Of a stretch of 64,000 nt of DNA, positions 1 through 11,000 are shown piece by piece. The stretch spans positions 79,943,754 through 80,007,753 of the forward strand of contig NC_044989.1 in assembly GCF_008728515.1 (NCBI RefSeq), written 5' to 3'. Every line of letters begins with the position of its first letter. The stretch's first letter is position 1. The notes beneath the pieces were generated by a model. It was not told the origin of the DNA. It saw only the letters and a program-made list of their open reading frames with translations, and ran no database searches. Source of the DNA: Papio anubis (taxonomy: Eukaryota; Chordata; Mammalia; Primates; Cercopithecidae). A program made the position numbers and the translations under genes.

Positions 1-404
1 ATCTGACAACTTTTTTTTTAGTAGCTCCACTGCTTCCATCACACCCAGTTGGACCTTGTTTAATGTGTTGGTTTTATGCTTCACTAGCAATGAACAGATC
101 TTTTAATAGATTATATATATGAAAATATGATTTATAATGAAAATGATTTCATAGGCTATATAGTAGTGCAGAACTATCTGGAAATAAAACATGTCCATCT
201 GTTTTACAAAGTCCATTTTGTACCTTTATCATCATATCAAAATTTCATTAACACCAATTTGGAAATATTAAAGAATAAAAAAGACTTTGTGATTTAAATT
301 TCTTGTTATAAAATATTAAAGTAGAAAAGACAACAAATATTCTTGGACTGGAGAAGAGTTGGACAAAATAAGTCAACAAGATCCAGGTTTGGGGACTTTT
401 CTTG
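1..404. other. Unassigned AT-rich sequence
   Basis: AT-rich primate DNA. I recognise no repeat family and no coding pattern on either strand. Confidence 0.5.
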
Positions 405-680
405 GAAATAGCGTCTCACTCTGTCAGCTGGGGTGCGGTGGCACGATCTAGGCTCACTGAAACTCCTGCCTCCTGGGTTCAAGCCATTCTCCTGCCCAGC
501 CTCCCCAGTAGCTGAGACTACAGGTGTGCGCCACCACACTGGGCTAATTTTTGTATTTTTAATAGATACAGGGTTTCACCATGTTAGCCAGGCTGGTCTC
601 AAATGCTAGACCTCAAGTGATCCACCTGCCTCGGCCTCCCAAAGTGCTGTGACTACAGGCATGAGCCACTGCACCCAGCT
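405..680 (-). mobile_element. Alu SINE, antisense
   Basis: Reads as the reverse complement of Alu, with the internal Alu landmarks in order and ending in a degraded GGCCGGGCGC head near 680. The usual oligo-T at the left edge is lost, and many substitutions suggest an older AluS or AluJ copy. Confidence 0.93.
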
Positions 681-1455
681 TGTTTGGGGAATTTTTAAAT
701 GAATAGGATGTAGTTGCAATACATCCGTTGAGTTATAGGTTAAGAGTAGAGAAGTCAGTCCATAATCTCTTGAGCTAAAAGACAAACTACAAAATGCCTG
801 TTTTGGCTTGGGAAACCATGAACATGGCTTTCTTTTCTTTTGTAAGTAAAGCGATTGAAGCAAACTTTTTTGGGTAAAGGGAATGGGAAGATTTCTGGGG
901 TCTAGAAGGTAACTATTACCAGTTCCTAGTCTAGGTGCCACTTCAGAGGCCTTCTGTAGCATAGAAGATAGATAAGACAAATTTGTGTAACTGATAAAGG
1001 CAGTTTTTGAAAATGAGCTTTTTTTGGAAGTGTAGGGACATAGCTATATTGGGTTTTAGAGACTTAGTAAGAATATGTCTAGCATCAAAATTTTTTCTTG
1101 ATGACACAAAGAATATTGATTTTCCATGAGACCCAAAATGAAGATGAATCCCTTCTTAAATTATAGGGGTTACCCAAGGAAAATGCTTAGCAGGTGTTTA
1201 GAGCCCAAGTGGCCTAATGAAGAAATATTGCCTTGGCCTCCCTTGCTTGAGCTCTGGGTGAACTTCCAAGCTCAAGTAGACTGACTTTGGAAGACGAAGC
1301 AAGCAACTGTCAGCCTTAAAACTCCATTCAAAGGGCATCTAACTTGCAGAGAGAGTCCCATTCTGCCCAATTGGAGCATATGATAATGGTTCCGTTTTAT
1401 TATAACCTGGAGGAGCAGCAGTCCAGGGCTATCCAGAAAGAGAAGAAAAAGGAAG
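681..1455. other. Unassigned unique sequence
   Basis: No repeat consensus recognised. Short open frames here lack any recognisable domain. Confidence 0.45.
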
Positions 1456-1565
1456 AGAATGAATCTTTATTGTGTGTCTATTCTGGAATGACTGCTTTAG
1501 ATACAGTGTGTCACTTAATCCTCTCAGTAATGCTAGAAGGGTGTTAATAACATCCTGTGTTCTGA
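1456..1565 (-). repeat. MIR-like fragment
   Basis: The stretch with ttattgtgtgtctattctgg, a degraded 'cacttaatcctctcagtaat' and following bases resembles the reverse complement of the MIR 3' half. It is short and diverged. Confidence 0.45.
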
Positions 1566-1794
1566 TGAATATTATGATGCCTTATATGCGAAACCATTGC
1601 TGTATAAATATGAATCTCATATGTCATGTAGACTCAGGTTTTTTCCCAGTTCCAAATATCTACACAATATTTAAATTCAGCATCACATGATAACACCATT
1701 ACACAGACAGTTGTCAACCCCCTTACTCATTCTCACATACTTTTTTAGTAATAGAACTGAATTGAATGTAGTGCAATACATGTCCCAACCTCCC

Positions 1795-2170
1795 TTAGAG
1801 CTACATGTGATTTTTCAGAAAGTCATATCCAGTAAAGCATGAGCTGAATTTTATGTGCAACTTCTAGACCCTATGCTTAGAGAGAAGTGGCATGCCTTCA
1901 CTTCTCCTTTCCCACTACCTACCCACAGGCTCGGTTGAGTTACAGTAAGAGGACCTAGATTACAAAATGGAAGCTGTACATTGAGAATGCCAGAGTAATA
2001 CCACAGATGGAGCCCATGCCTGTGATATGGAGCAGCCACATCAAATATGAACTATGTATATGCCAACTGTTACACGAGAGAAAAAGGAACTGGTTTAACT
2101 CCTTGATCTTTTGGCTTTCGTCATAACAGGTGGCCTCGTATCCTAATTACATCAAACACTTTATAAACAC
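1795..2170 (+). mobile_element. MLT1-like LTR fragment (ERVL-MaLR)
   Basis: The pattern of a short 'gcaacttctag' block, a GGCATGCC-type motif, a run resembling 'gaggatggcagag', and 'acatgagagaaa' near the end follows the old MLT1 LTR consensus in sense orientation. It is very diverged; other old LTRs are possible. Confidence 0.45.
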
Positions 2171-2449
2171 ACTAAAATCATAAAATGATGAAAACACATT
2201 TGTGTAGTTGGAGGATGTTGGTTCCTTTTTTTTATTTTTTAAATATTCAAAGTGAGTTTATTGATCTTCACAAATGAATCCATACACCCACTAGGTGTCA
2301 GTGATTTCCCAGGTTGATGACTCCCAATTTAGGCAAATCAGGAGTGAAAGTGAAGTGACTGAAAGTGAAGTAAAAGCTTACTTTTTTATGCTCATCATAT
2401 AAGTACTCAAACAGGCTTACATTAGATAGGAGCAATACTTATAATATTA
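2171..2449. other. Unassigned sequence with T-rich stretch
   Basis: Starts with a T-rich run near 2226-2243. A short imperfect duplication of 'gaaagtgaagt' lies near 2347-2372. No family recognised. Confidence 0.4.
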
Positions 2450-2695
2450 ATAAATAGAATCATAAAGCACTTCATATGTGTCGGGCATTATTCTATGCTC
2501 TTTATATATTTACTCATTTAATACAACAATCATATGAAGTAAGTACTACTGTTATCCCAGTTTAGCAAAGACGGATGTGTATAAGTCAGGCACAGAGGAG
2601 CTAAGTACCATACGCAAGATTGCCCACCTAGTTGGGGAAGAGGTGGGGTTTGAACCTGAGCAGTCAAGCTCTAGTCACTGTTCTTAACCATGTTT
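2450..2695 (-). repeat. MIR SINE
   Basis: Nearly full-length reverse complement of MIR: a degraded 'tgtgccaggcattgttctatg', 'tactcatttaatacaacaat', a 'gaagtaagtactactgttat' block, the 'ggcacagaggagctaagtac' block and the closing 'ttcttaaccatg'. Old and diverged. Confidence 0.82.
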
Positions 2696-2699
2696 TCTT

Positions 2700-3640
2700 T
2701 AGGAAGATAAAAGACTAACATTAGACTTAGCCTTGTACAGTGAGTGTTTTGTTTTTTTCTCTGAGCACACTTGCTACAAATATTGCCAATACTGAGTGAG
2801 GCACATGCTCTTACTCAGATGGGATCTTCCCCTGAATCATCCGGTGTTTTTTCTAGGTCCCAAGTTAAAGAGAATTTAGTGTCCTTGAATTTAGTGTCCT
2901 TAAATTCTCAGGAGCTTTTAAAACCATGTCTCAGAGCAGAACTGTAACTCCAACCTAAAACAGGCTAGAGTTCATGGGAAAGTTTTCCAGCAAGTTGTAT
3001 CCAAGCATCCTTTGTAGTAGAATAAAGAAACTATCTTTTTAAAAATATTTAAAATTGTATTCAAATTATTATTACCGTAGCACTGAATAAGTTATAAACA
3101 TGTAATTTCCTTATAGTCCTTTATCTGGCAAATTACTTCTGTTTATAATCTGTAGCTGCTCTTTTAATTTTTTAATATGCAAATATATTAAAAATAGGTA
3201 CTAAAAGTAGTATAAATGTGTTGTTCTTTGATTGCTTTACATTGCTCTGCTACAAACCAAAGTGTGGCTTATAGCAGACACATGTAACAGTTTAAAAACT
3301 ACCAACTGTCCCCGGGGGTGGAGCAATCAAGTAAGCAATGGCATATTAACTCACTGGAATACTGATTGATTGTACATTATTGCAACTTCTGTTGCAATAA
3401 CTATATACATTTTTTAGTCTTCTCAGCAATAATTCTCCCTACAATAGCATTTTTATTTATTTTGAAGAAGTTAAGGAAGCTGGGTTGTATCTCAACTTGC
3501 CTATGTAATGATTCCTTTCCAGATTGAAGCCTTAAGCCTTCCTCAACAGTGCTTCCAGGCCAATTAATTTTTTAGAAATTTGTGGAATTTGTGAAAAGAA
3601 GAACATTTTATGTACTTGTTTACTAAAATATAATGTGCAT
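2700..3640. other. Unassigned unique sequence
   Basis: No repeat recognised. It contains a perfect 15-bp tandem duplication at 2872-2901. It could include 3' UTR of the adjacent ZNF10-like retrocopy, but I cannot show this. Confidence 0.4.
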
Positions 3641-3647
3641 GGATGCA

Positions 3648-3674
3648 TGCGTGTGTGTGTGTGCGTGTGTGCAT
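3648..3674. repeat. (GT)n microsatellite
   Basis: Short, imperfect GT-dinucleotide run interrupted by C. Confidence 0.85.
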
Positions 3675-3699
3675 TTGTCTAGGACCAGTTCTCTGGTAC

Positions 3700-5690
3700 A
3701 TAATAGGAATAATAATATTGTTTAAAACATTTCTCCACAGGTACTATAGGGCTTCTCACCAGAATGACTCTTTGATGCAAAATAAATTTATTACTCTTTG
3801 TGAATAATTTTCCATGTTCAGTGTATTAGCGAGTGTTTTCTCTCATATGCTGCATTTGGTACCTAATAAGTTTAGACATATAAACAAAAGCTGTCCCACA
3901 ATGATTACATGTTAAGAATTGCTCTCCCATATGAGAAATTGTTTGATGCTTTGTGAAGTTATTCTTTTAGTTGAAGACTCCTACATTGACAACATTCATT
4001 TGATTGCTCTCTTTCTATTTTTTGATGCACAATAAGGTCAGAGCTCTGACTGAAGAATTTTCCGCAATCAAGTCATTCATATGACTTCTCTCCAGTAGGG
4101 TTTTCTGATGTGAAGAAAAGGTGACAGCTTCAACTGAAGTATTTTTTACAATCTTTATATTATTTCATCCTATTGTGAATTATCTGACGCATAATTACAT
4201 GAGATCTCTGTATATAAGACTTCCTAAATTCATTATCTTCGTAAGACCTCCCTCTTGCGAAAGTTCTGTAATGCATAATGAGGTGAGTGTTCTGTCTGAA
4301 AGGTTTTCTGAGTTCAGGACTGTCACTGAGTTTGTCTCTGGTATGATTTTGTTCATGTCTAATGAAGCTATCACATGGAAAATGCTGAACACTTTTCCGC
4401 ACTGATTACATATATACAGTTTGTCTCCAGTATGAGTTCTCTGATAGAGAAAAAAAGTGATAAAAACCAGCTAAAGACTTTTTCACATGCTTATGCATTA
4501 TTTACCTTCATGTGGTTTCTCACCAGTGTGATTTACATGATGTTAATGTAGTGAGAACTACAGTTGAAGAATTTTCTATCTTTATGTTCATAGTGTTTAT
4601 CTTTTTATTTACACCCTTGGATATACCAAGGGATACACTATAAGTAAGAAACTTATCGCTATCATTGTAGGGTTTATCTTCTGTTTGAGTTCTTGCAAAT
4701 TGAATCAGGTGAATGTTCCAACAAAAGGTTTGAGTACGATTGTTACTGTTACTGGCATAGTTTGCCTGATGACCACTAAACTAAATTATGTTTTAAACTT
4801 TTAACATTTGAATCATACTTAATGGAAATACTATCTAAGTACTAGTGAGCATGAAAGATACAGTGTCCCCAGTATTTATCACTTTCACAGACTCTCCTAA
4901 GTACTTTGTTTTGTGTGAATGATTCTTATCTTAAATGTTTCTCCTCATTTTCCTGATAATTGTCCAGTTTGTCTTCACATTTCCATTTTTAATGACAAAT
5001 ATGAGAAATCATTCCTTTCCATTTCTTCCATTTTAATGTCATAGAACTGTTTATCTTCAGAAATGCTACTGATAGAAATTGATGATTTGATTTCCATGAT
5101 AGTCACTGAATCTGGCCAGGTCTCTTGGTGAATCTGACCAAGTCTCCACCAGCTATGATTTTTCGCCTTTCTCCATCTAGAGAATCACATCTGTTTGGGA
5201 AGTTGATCAAAGGAAACTAGGTTCTTATAGTACTAACGCATCACTTATTTGTATATGTTCTGCTGAGAAGTGAATTTGGTGAAGTCTACAACCATATCCT
5301 AGAAGGCAATCCATGTCTGGGACTGGACCATTAATGAGTCAGCTTCCATATTCCCTTCTCTAATTTCTTGAGTAAGTGGAGAATTCTGTGAATGCAACAC
5401 TCTCTGTTGGGCCAGGTTCAGCTGGCCTGGCCTGCCCCACAGTGTCTGCTCCTCTTTACCTGACTTACATGTATGATGGGCCAGCTGCTGCAGCCTTCTC
5501 CATGTCACTTTGTTCATCATGTACCCAACTCACAATCCCAGGCACTTGAGCTGACCCCTGTCTGATGCTGCCAACCCACATAGAAATGTCTTTCAAATAA
5601 AAGCTGTTCATTTTGATGAAGTTCCGTTGCCGCTTAATGATTATGTGTCCACAGGGCATACAGTGCATACTAATACTTAAGAAACTCAGG
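3700..5690 (-). pseudogene. ZNF10: Processed pseudogene of a ZNF10-like KRAB zinc-finger gene
   Basis: Translated on the minus strand with frame changes, this reads as an inactivated copy of a KRAB C2H2 zinc-finger repressor mRNA. The likely start is at 5349. It is followed by an A-box remnant (DMVVDFTKF, YYKNLVSF) with a stop in place of the conserved Glu, then the linker (IHQETWPDS, EIKSS, DKQFYDIKMEEMERND, KSLKHNLV), then degenerate fingers (HLIQFARTQTEDKPY, TGDKLYICNQCGK, KSYIQRSHV). The C-terminal end (GEQFLTCNHCGTAF, RENTR then stop at 3826-3828) matches the end of human ZNF10 as I remember it. KRAB A, B and linker segments are contiguous with no introns, as in a retrocopy. Roughly 1.5 kb of coding remnant compares with about 1.7 kb in the parent, so some finger sequence is lost. 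Many stops and frameshifts make it non-coding. Sequence 5350-5690 is probably 5' UTR. A further finger-like piece (SHSGEKPY) lies past the stop near 3730-3800. I see no poly(A) tail. Confidence 0.86.
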
Positions 5691-5809
5691 CTTAGTTCTG
5701 ATTACCCATCCAAAAACAAATTTCTCAGAAGTAAGGTAAGGCTGAATTCTATCTTAATTATTTCAAATTATCTCTTCATTCTTCAGTTATATCATTTTAA
5801 AATGATATA

Positions 5810-7200
5810 GGGATTAGAAACTTGGTTTGGCCAATAGAGTGTTTTATCAACAAATAGAATTTAAATGTCTTTTGGTGGAGCTTTATTATATACTTTCCCT
5901 GGTTCTTATAATTTTCATGCCTCTTAGCACATGGGTTGGGGCAGTATTCACACACATGGAATGAGCTTAATCCAAAGCATTGCACTTTCTGCTTGCTCAT
6001 CTGGTCCAATTAATTTACAGTCATTTACATAGTATACAAATGTGATGTTTTGCAGAACATCCAGGATGGTTTAGATCCCTTTAGAGTTCAGTATGACAAA
6101 AGACTAGAGAATTGGTGTAACCCTAGTGCCAGATTGTAGTATATACTCTTTTCTTTGTCATGTAACTATGAACTGCTACAAAACTCCTTTCCAGTATTTT
6201 GGAAATGATATATTAATTAGCTCAATGGCTAAATACATGAAGCTATATTAATTTGTCATAATAAAAAAAAATACCACATCTGACACTGAAGCTGCAGTTG
6301 GGATTACTACTTGGTTTAGTTTGTGGAAGTTTACTGTCATCTGTCAGGACTCATCTGTTTTTTGTAGTGCCAGATGGTAAATTAATTGGAGATATCATGG
6401 GAGGACCACTACCCCTGGTTTCTTTATCTGCTGTTTCTCCTGTTATATGATATTGTTTTTGATATACTATTTTAAAAGAACAAGGAGGAGGGCAATATCT
6501 GAGACTTATGCTTGACTTTAACACCAAAGAGCCAAACTGAGAGTTCTGCTATTTACAGGTATGTTTGTTTTAATTATATAAGGGTCAGTAAAATAATCAC
6601 TGGCTAGATCCTTACCTAGTAGACCCACTATGAGCCAGAACTGGGCTGAAACTCCATTTATTGCCTGACTCTCTCACATTTTCCAATCTAATTAGAGGTA
6701 GGGGGCGAGGGAGGGAGTGCAATGATGTTTCAGTTCCCTGGATATCAATGTCAAATGAAACTCTGTTTCTAACAATTCTCAAAATGTCTGAATTTCCCCT
6801 TTCTGCACTGTTTGGTTATCTTTATGATCCTCAGCTGATACCCTTGGGAGTTCTGGAGCTGAAATGCTTCTTCAGAGTTACTCTTTTTAAGGTAAAAGGG
6901 CTAGAACTTCGAACCTTTAAATTTAGCAGTCATTGGATGCTGTCTTTCCTTGGGAAGAGGCCATGACTCTGGGCAAGGCACATTTCTGCAGTCAAAGACA
7001 ATTTCCAGAGGGAGACTCAGCAATGAGCCACCGGTATATGTCACTCGTAGCATGTGAGGGAATCAGTATCTTGGTACTGAAAGGAGGATGTAGGCCTCAC
7101 ACCACGTCATCCACTCCATAGCCATAGGCAAATTGCAATGGCAGATCATTATGAAATAAAAGTAAAGAAATATTGTAGATGAGAAGGCCAAATATGAAAA
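5810..7200 (-). mobile_element. ERV-L-type internal (pol) remnant
   Basis: The minus strand resembles the internal region of ERV-L class endogenous retroviruses, by recognition of blocks such as 6055-6125, 6300-6480 and 6560-7120 that follow the pol region. No open frame longer than about 100 residues survives on the coding strand and the copy is clearly dead. It may be related to the antisense LTR that starts near 7720, but a MIR and unassigned bases lie between. Confidence 0.68.
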
Positions 7201-7364
7201 TGCCCAAATGTCACCCCAGTTGTATGACCGTTACATCTGTATTAAGCACAACACTCATTTACTCATTCTTTATTCATTCATTCAGTATCTTTTTATACCA
7301 GATACCATGCATTGTGAGCAGGGTTTGGATTTCTAGCATTGTTTGAATCTCTGCTATGTTCGCG

Positions 7365-7525
7365 TAGCACTGGATAGTTCCTTTAGTCCTTACAATGTGA
7401 ATAAACTGAAACGTAGACGAGAAACCTAATATACCCACAGTCACCTAGCTGATGAATGTTGCAGTTGGGACTCAGGTCTGCCTCCAAGGACTGCTCTGCC
7501 CTTTCCACTACATCTAAAGACCTTT
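7365..7525 (-). repeat. MIR fragment
   Basis: Reverse complement of the MIR core: 'gtcacctagctgatgaatg', 'gggactcaggtctgcctcc' and 'tgccctttccactacat' correspond to its conserved blocks. Confidence 0.7.
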
Positions 7526-7719
7526 ATAGGGAATATTAACCACAGGTTCATTGCCTAAGAGTGGAGGAATAGAGAATAATGGAATCTGTGATAACTTGAT
7601 AAGTTAATAAGAAACATTTCAATAAATAAAAATTATTACTATAGAAAAAGAAAAATTTGCAACTTATCCATATGGCTGTGTCTGTTTTCATATTTTATAC
7701 TATTTGTCACTATATATCT

Positions 7720-8195
7720 GCTGCAAACCAAAGAAAAAGATTGAGGTGAGTCTCTATCAAATTTGGAAGCTTATTTTGTCAAGGTTGAGGGTGCACCTGG
7801 GAAAAAGAAACAAAACCTCAGGAACATCTGTGATTGTCTGTGCTTCTTCCAAAGAGGTTTTGAGGACCTCAGTATTTAAAGGTGAAAGAGAAGGCAACAG
7901 GGAAAAGAAGAAAGGGAAAAATGGGGGAGGGTAGATAAAAGAGGCAGGTGGTTACATTCTTTTTAAGGTTTTGATTAGTATTCACTGAATCCACATTTTA
8001 CATGTGAAAGGAGTGTGCTCAGAGAATTATATTTGTACATAAGATAAAGTAAATACAGAGTCAAGGGAGCAGTCAATATACATTTGTCTCAGGTGATAGC
8101 AGAAGGATAACTTCTACACCTGTCTTTGTCCCAAAACTGTGGAGATAAGCTGTTTACATTGTCATAGTGAAATTCAGCAGAACTCTGTTACAGGG
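7720..8195 (-). mobile_element. Old antisense LTR, part 1
   Basis: The inner part of an old retroviral LTR in antisense orientation. It is A/G-rich with 'ttattttgtcaaggttgagg' and a run of purines. The matching outer end lies at 10804-11000, ending in 'ttttcctttcaca', the reverse complement of a TGTGAAAGG LTR start. The MaLR provirus separates the two parts. Class and subfamily uncertain. Confidence 0.6.
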
Positions 8196-8576
8196 TGTAT
8201 TAGTCCATTCTCAGATTGCTATAAAGAATTACCTGTGACTGGGTAATTTATAAAGAATAGAAGTTTAATGGACTTACATTTCCACAGGTTGTACATGAAG
8301 CATGGCTTGGTAGGCCTCAGAAAACTTACAATCATGGTGGAAGGTGAAGGGGAAGCAGGCACATCTTACATGGACGGAGAAGGAAGAAGAGGGAGTGGGA
8401 GGTGCTGCACACTTTTAAACAACCAGATCTTGTGAGAACTCGCTCACTATCATGAGAACAGCAAGGGGGAAGTCTGCCCCCATGATCCAGTCACCTCCTA
8501 ACAGGCTCTTCCTCCAACATTGATGATTACAATTTGACATGAAATTGGAGTGGGGACACAAATCCAAAACATATAA

Positions 8577-10040
8577 TTTCACCCCTGGCCCCTCCCAAAT
8601 CTTACATTCTTCTCACATTTCAAAATACATTCCTGCCTTCCCAACATACCCCCAAAGTCTTAACTCATTCCAACATTAACTCAAAATCCACAGTCCAAAG
8701 TCTCATTTGAGACAAGGCAAATCCCTTCTGCCTATAAGCCTGTAAAATCAAAACCATTTAGTTACTTCCAAGATACAATGTGGGTACAGGCATTGGCTAA
8801 ATACTCCCATTCCAAAAGGGAAAAATCCACCGAAACAAAGGGACTACAGGCCCCATGGAAGTCTGAAATCCAGCAGGACAATCAGTAAACCTAAAAGCTC
8901 CAAAGTAATCTTTGACTCCATGGCTCACATCCAGACCACAGTGACACAAGGGTGGGCTCCCAAGGCACTGGGAGCCCCCTTGGCTGCTTCCACCGGCTGG
9001 CATTGAGTGTCTGCAGCTATTTCAGGCACACGGTGAAAGCTGTCAGTAAATCTACAATTCTAGGATCTGGAGCATGGTGGCCCTCTTCTCACAGCTCCAC
9101 TAGGCAGTGCCCCAGTGGGGACTCTGTGTGGGGGCTCCAGTCCCACATTTCCTCTCTGCACTATTCTAGTAGAGGTTCTCCCTGAGGGCTCTGTCCCATA
9201 GTAGACTTCTGCCTGGACATCCGGGCATTTCCATTCATCCTCTGAAATCTAGATAGAGGCTCCCAAGCCTCAGGTCTCACACTTTGCGCACGCTCAGGCT
9301 TGACATCTCATGGAAGCCACCAAAGCTTTTGGCTTGCACCCTATGAAGCAACAGCCTGAGCTGCTACTTGGTCCCTTTTAGCCAAGGCTGGAGCTGGAGC
9401 GACCACAATGCCAGGCATTATTTTTTGAGGCTGCATAGAGCAGTGGGGCCCAGGGCCTGACCCACAAAGCTGTTTTTCCCTCCTAGGCCTCCAGGCCTGT
9501 AATGGGAGGGGCTGCCACAAAAGTCTCTGAAATTCCTTCAAGGACTTTTCCCCATTATCTTGGCTATCAACATTTGGCTCCTCTTTACAAATGCAAATTT
9601 CTGCAGCTGGCTTGAATTCCTTCTTAGAAAATGGGTTTTTCTTTTCTACCACATGGCCAGGCTGCAAATTTTCCAAACTTTTACAACTCTGCTTCCCTTT
9701 TAAATATGAGTTCCAGTTCCCAATCATTTCTTTGCTCTTGAATATAAGCATACACTGCTAAAAGCAGGCAGGCAACATCTTGAACATTATGCTGCTTAGA
9801 CATTTCTTCCCCTGATACCCTAAATCATTACTCTCAAGTTCAGATTTCCAAATATGTTCCTCCTGTCCATCTGAGACCTCATCAGCTTGTTCATCTCTGT
9901 CCATATCACTGTCAGTATTTTTGTCAAAACCATTCAACAAGTCTCTAGGAAGTTCCAAACTTGTTCACATCTTCCCGTCTTCTTCTGAACCTACCAAACT
10001 GTTCCAACCTCTTCCCATTACCTAGTTCCAAAGTTGCTTC
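8577..10040 (-). mobile_element. MaLR internal region with gag-like relic
   Basis: Internal sequence between the MST-like LTRs. The minus strand keeps frames of 136 and 66 residues (9341-9751 and 9758-9958) that look like fragments of one gag-derived reading frame of the MaLR family. MaLR elements are non-autonomous and lack pol. These frames are disrupted relative to each other and I infer no function. Confidence 0.65.
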
Positions 10041-10049
10041 CACATTTTC

Positions 10050-10368
10050 TTTTTTTTTTTCTTTTCTTTTTTTTTTTTTTTTTTTTGAGACGGCGTCTCG
10101 CTCTGTCGCCCAGGCTGGAGTGCAGTGGCCGGATCTCAGCTCACTGCAAGCTCCGCCTCCTGGGTTCACGCCATTCTCCTGCCTCAGCCTCCCAAGTAGC
10201 TGGGACTACAGGTGCCCACCACCTCACCCGGCTAGTTTTTTGTATTTTTTAGTGGAGGCGGGGTTTCACCGGGTTAGCCAGGATGGTCTCGATCTCCCGA
10301 CCTCGTGATCCGCCTGTCTCGGCCTCCCAAAGTGCTGGGATTACAGGCTTGAGCCACCGTGCCTGGCC
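10050..10368 (-). mobile_element. Young AluY, Old World monkey type
   Basis: Full-length antisense Alu with a long oligo-T (poly-A tail) at 10050-10086. A perfect 9-bp target-site duplication, cacattttc, lies at 10041-10049 and 10369-10377. Body features include 'ggccggatctcagctcactg', 'ccacctcacccggctagttt', 'tttcaccgggttagccagga' and 'ttacaggcttgagccaccg'. The combination of ccgga, ccacctc, ctagtt, cgggtt and gcttgag is typical of cercopithecoid AluYRa-type elements, not human AluY. It is inserted inside the MaLR internal sequence. Confidence 0.9.
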
Positions 10369-10803
10369 CACATTTTCAAGTGTCTTTACAGCAATGCTCC
10401 ACTCCTGGTATGAATTTTCTGTATTGGTCTGTTTTTGCATTGCTATAAAGAGCTACCAGAGACTGGGTAATTTATAAAGAAAAAAGGTTTAATTCATTCA
10501 CAGTTGCACAGGCTTAACATGGAGCATGGCTGGAGTGGCCTCAAGAAACTTACAATTATGATGGAAGGCAAAGGGGAAGCAGGCACATCTTATATGGCTG
10601 CAGAAGGAGAAAGAGATAGTGAAGTGCCATGCACTTTTAAACAACCAGATCTCGTGAGAACTCACTCACTATCATGAGAAAAACAGGGGGACGTCTGCCC
10701 TCTTGATCCATTCGCCTCCTACCAAACTTCGCCTTTTACCACTGAGGATTACAAATCAATATGAGGTTTGGATGGGGACACAAATACAAACCATAAAATA
10801 GGG

Positions 10804-11000
10804 TAAATATCTTGGGGCTCACAAAGAATTTTCTTGTCAGCACATTTTAAGGGAGGCCACCTGGGTAGGTATGTGGACTTCTATCTTTGCAGCTATCTAC
10901 TTAGGAACAAAATAGGAGGCAGTTTTGCAACTCAGTTCTCAAGCCTTTTCCATTTGGCAAAGTGAGTTTGGGTCCCAAGGTTTTTGTTTTCCTTTCACAC
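10804..11000 (-). mobile_element. Old antisense LTR, part 2
   Basis: Continuation of the LTR from 7720-8195 across the MaLR insertion. It ends in 'gggtcccaaggtttttgttt' followed by 'tcctttcacac', the expected reverse-complement start of a TGTGAAAGG-type LTR. Confidence 0.58.

Larger units (their letters stand above)
8196..10798 (-). mobile_element. MaLR (MST-like) provirus with both LTRs
   Basis: Two similar LTRs (8196-8576 and 10420-10798) in the same minus orientation flank about 1.5 kb of internal sequence plus an inserted Alu. Both LTRs begin TGTATT on the plus strand and share blocks such as 'ctgggtaatttataaagaa', 'aacaaccagatctcgtgaga' and 'ggggacacaaat', typical of MSTA/MSTB LTRs. A 5-bp target-site duplication is visible with one mismatch: caggg at 8191-8195 and taggg at 10799-10803. 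Complete two-LTR MaLR copies are less common than solo LTRs. Confidence 0.85.

Noticed and set aside
2450..2695. tRNA-like pattern
   Set aside because: MIR elements descend from a tRNA-related SINE; no cloverleaf is maintained.
9341..9958. Frames of 136 and 66 residues, possibly a gene
   Set aside because: Position between two MST-like LTRs in the same orientation marks them as MaLR internal relics.
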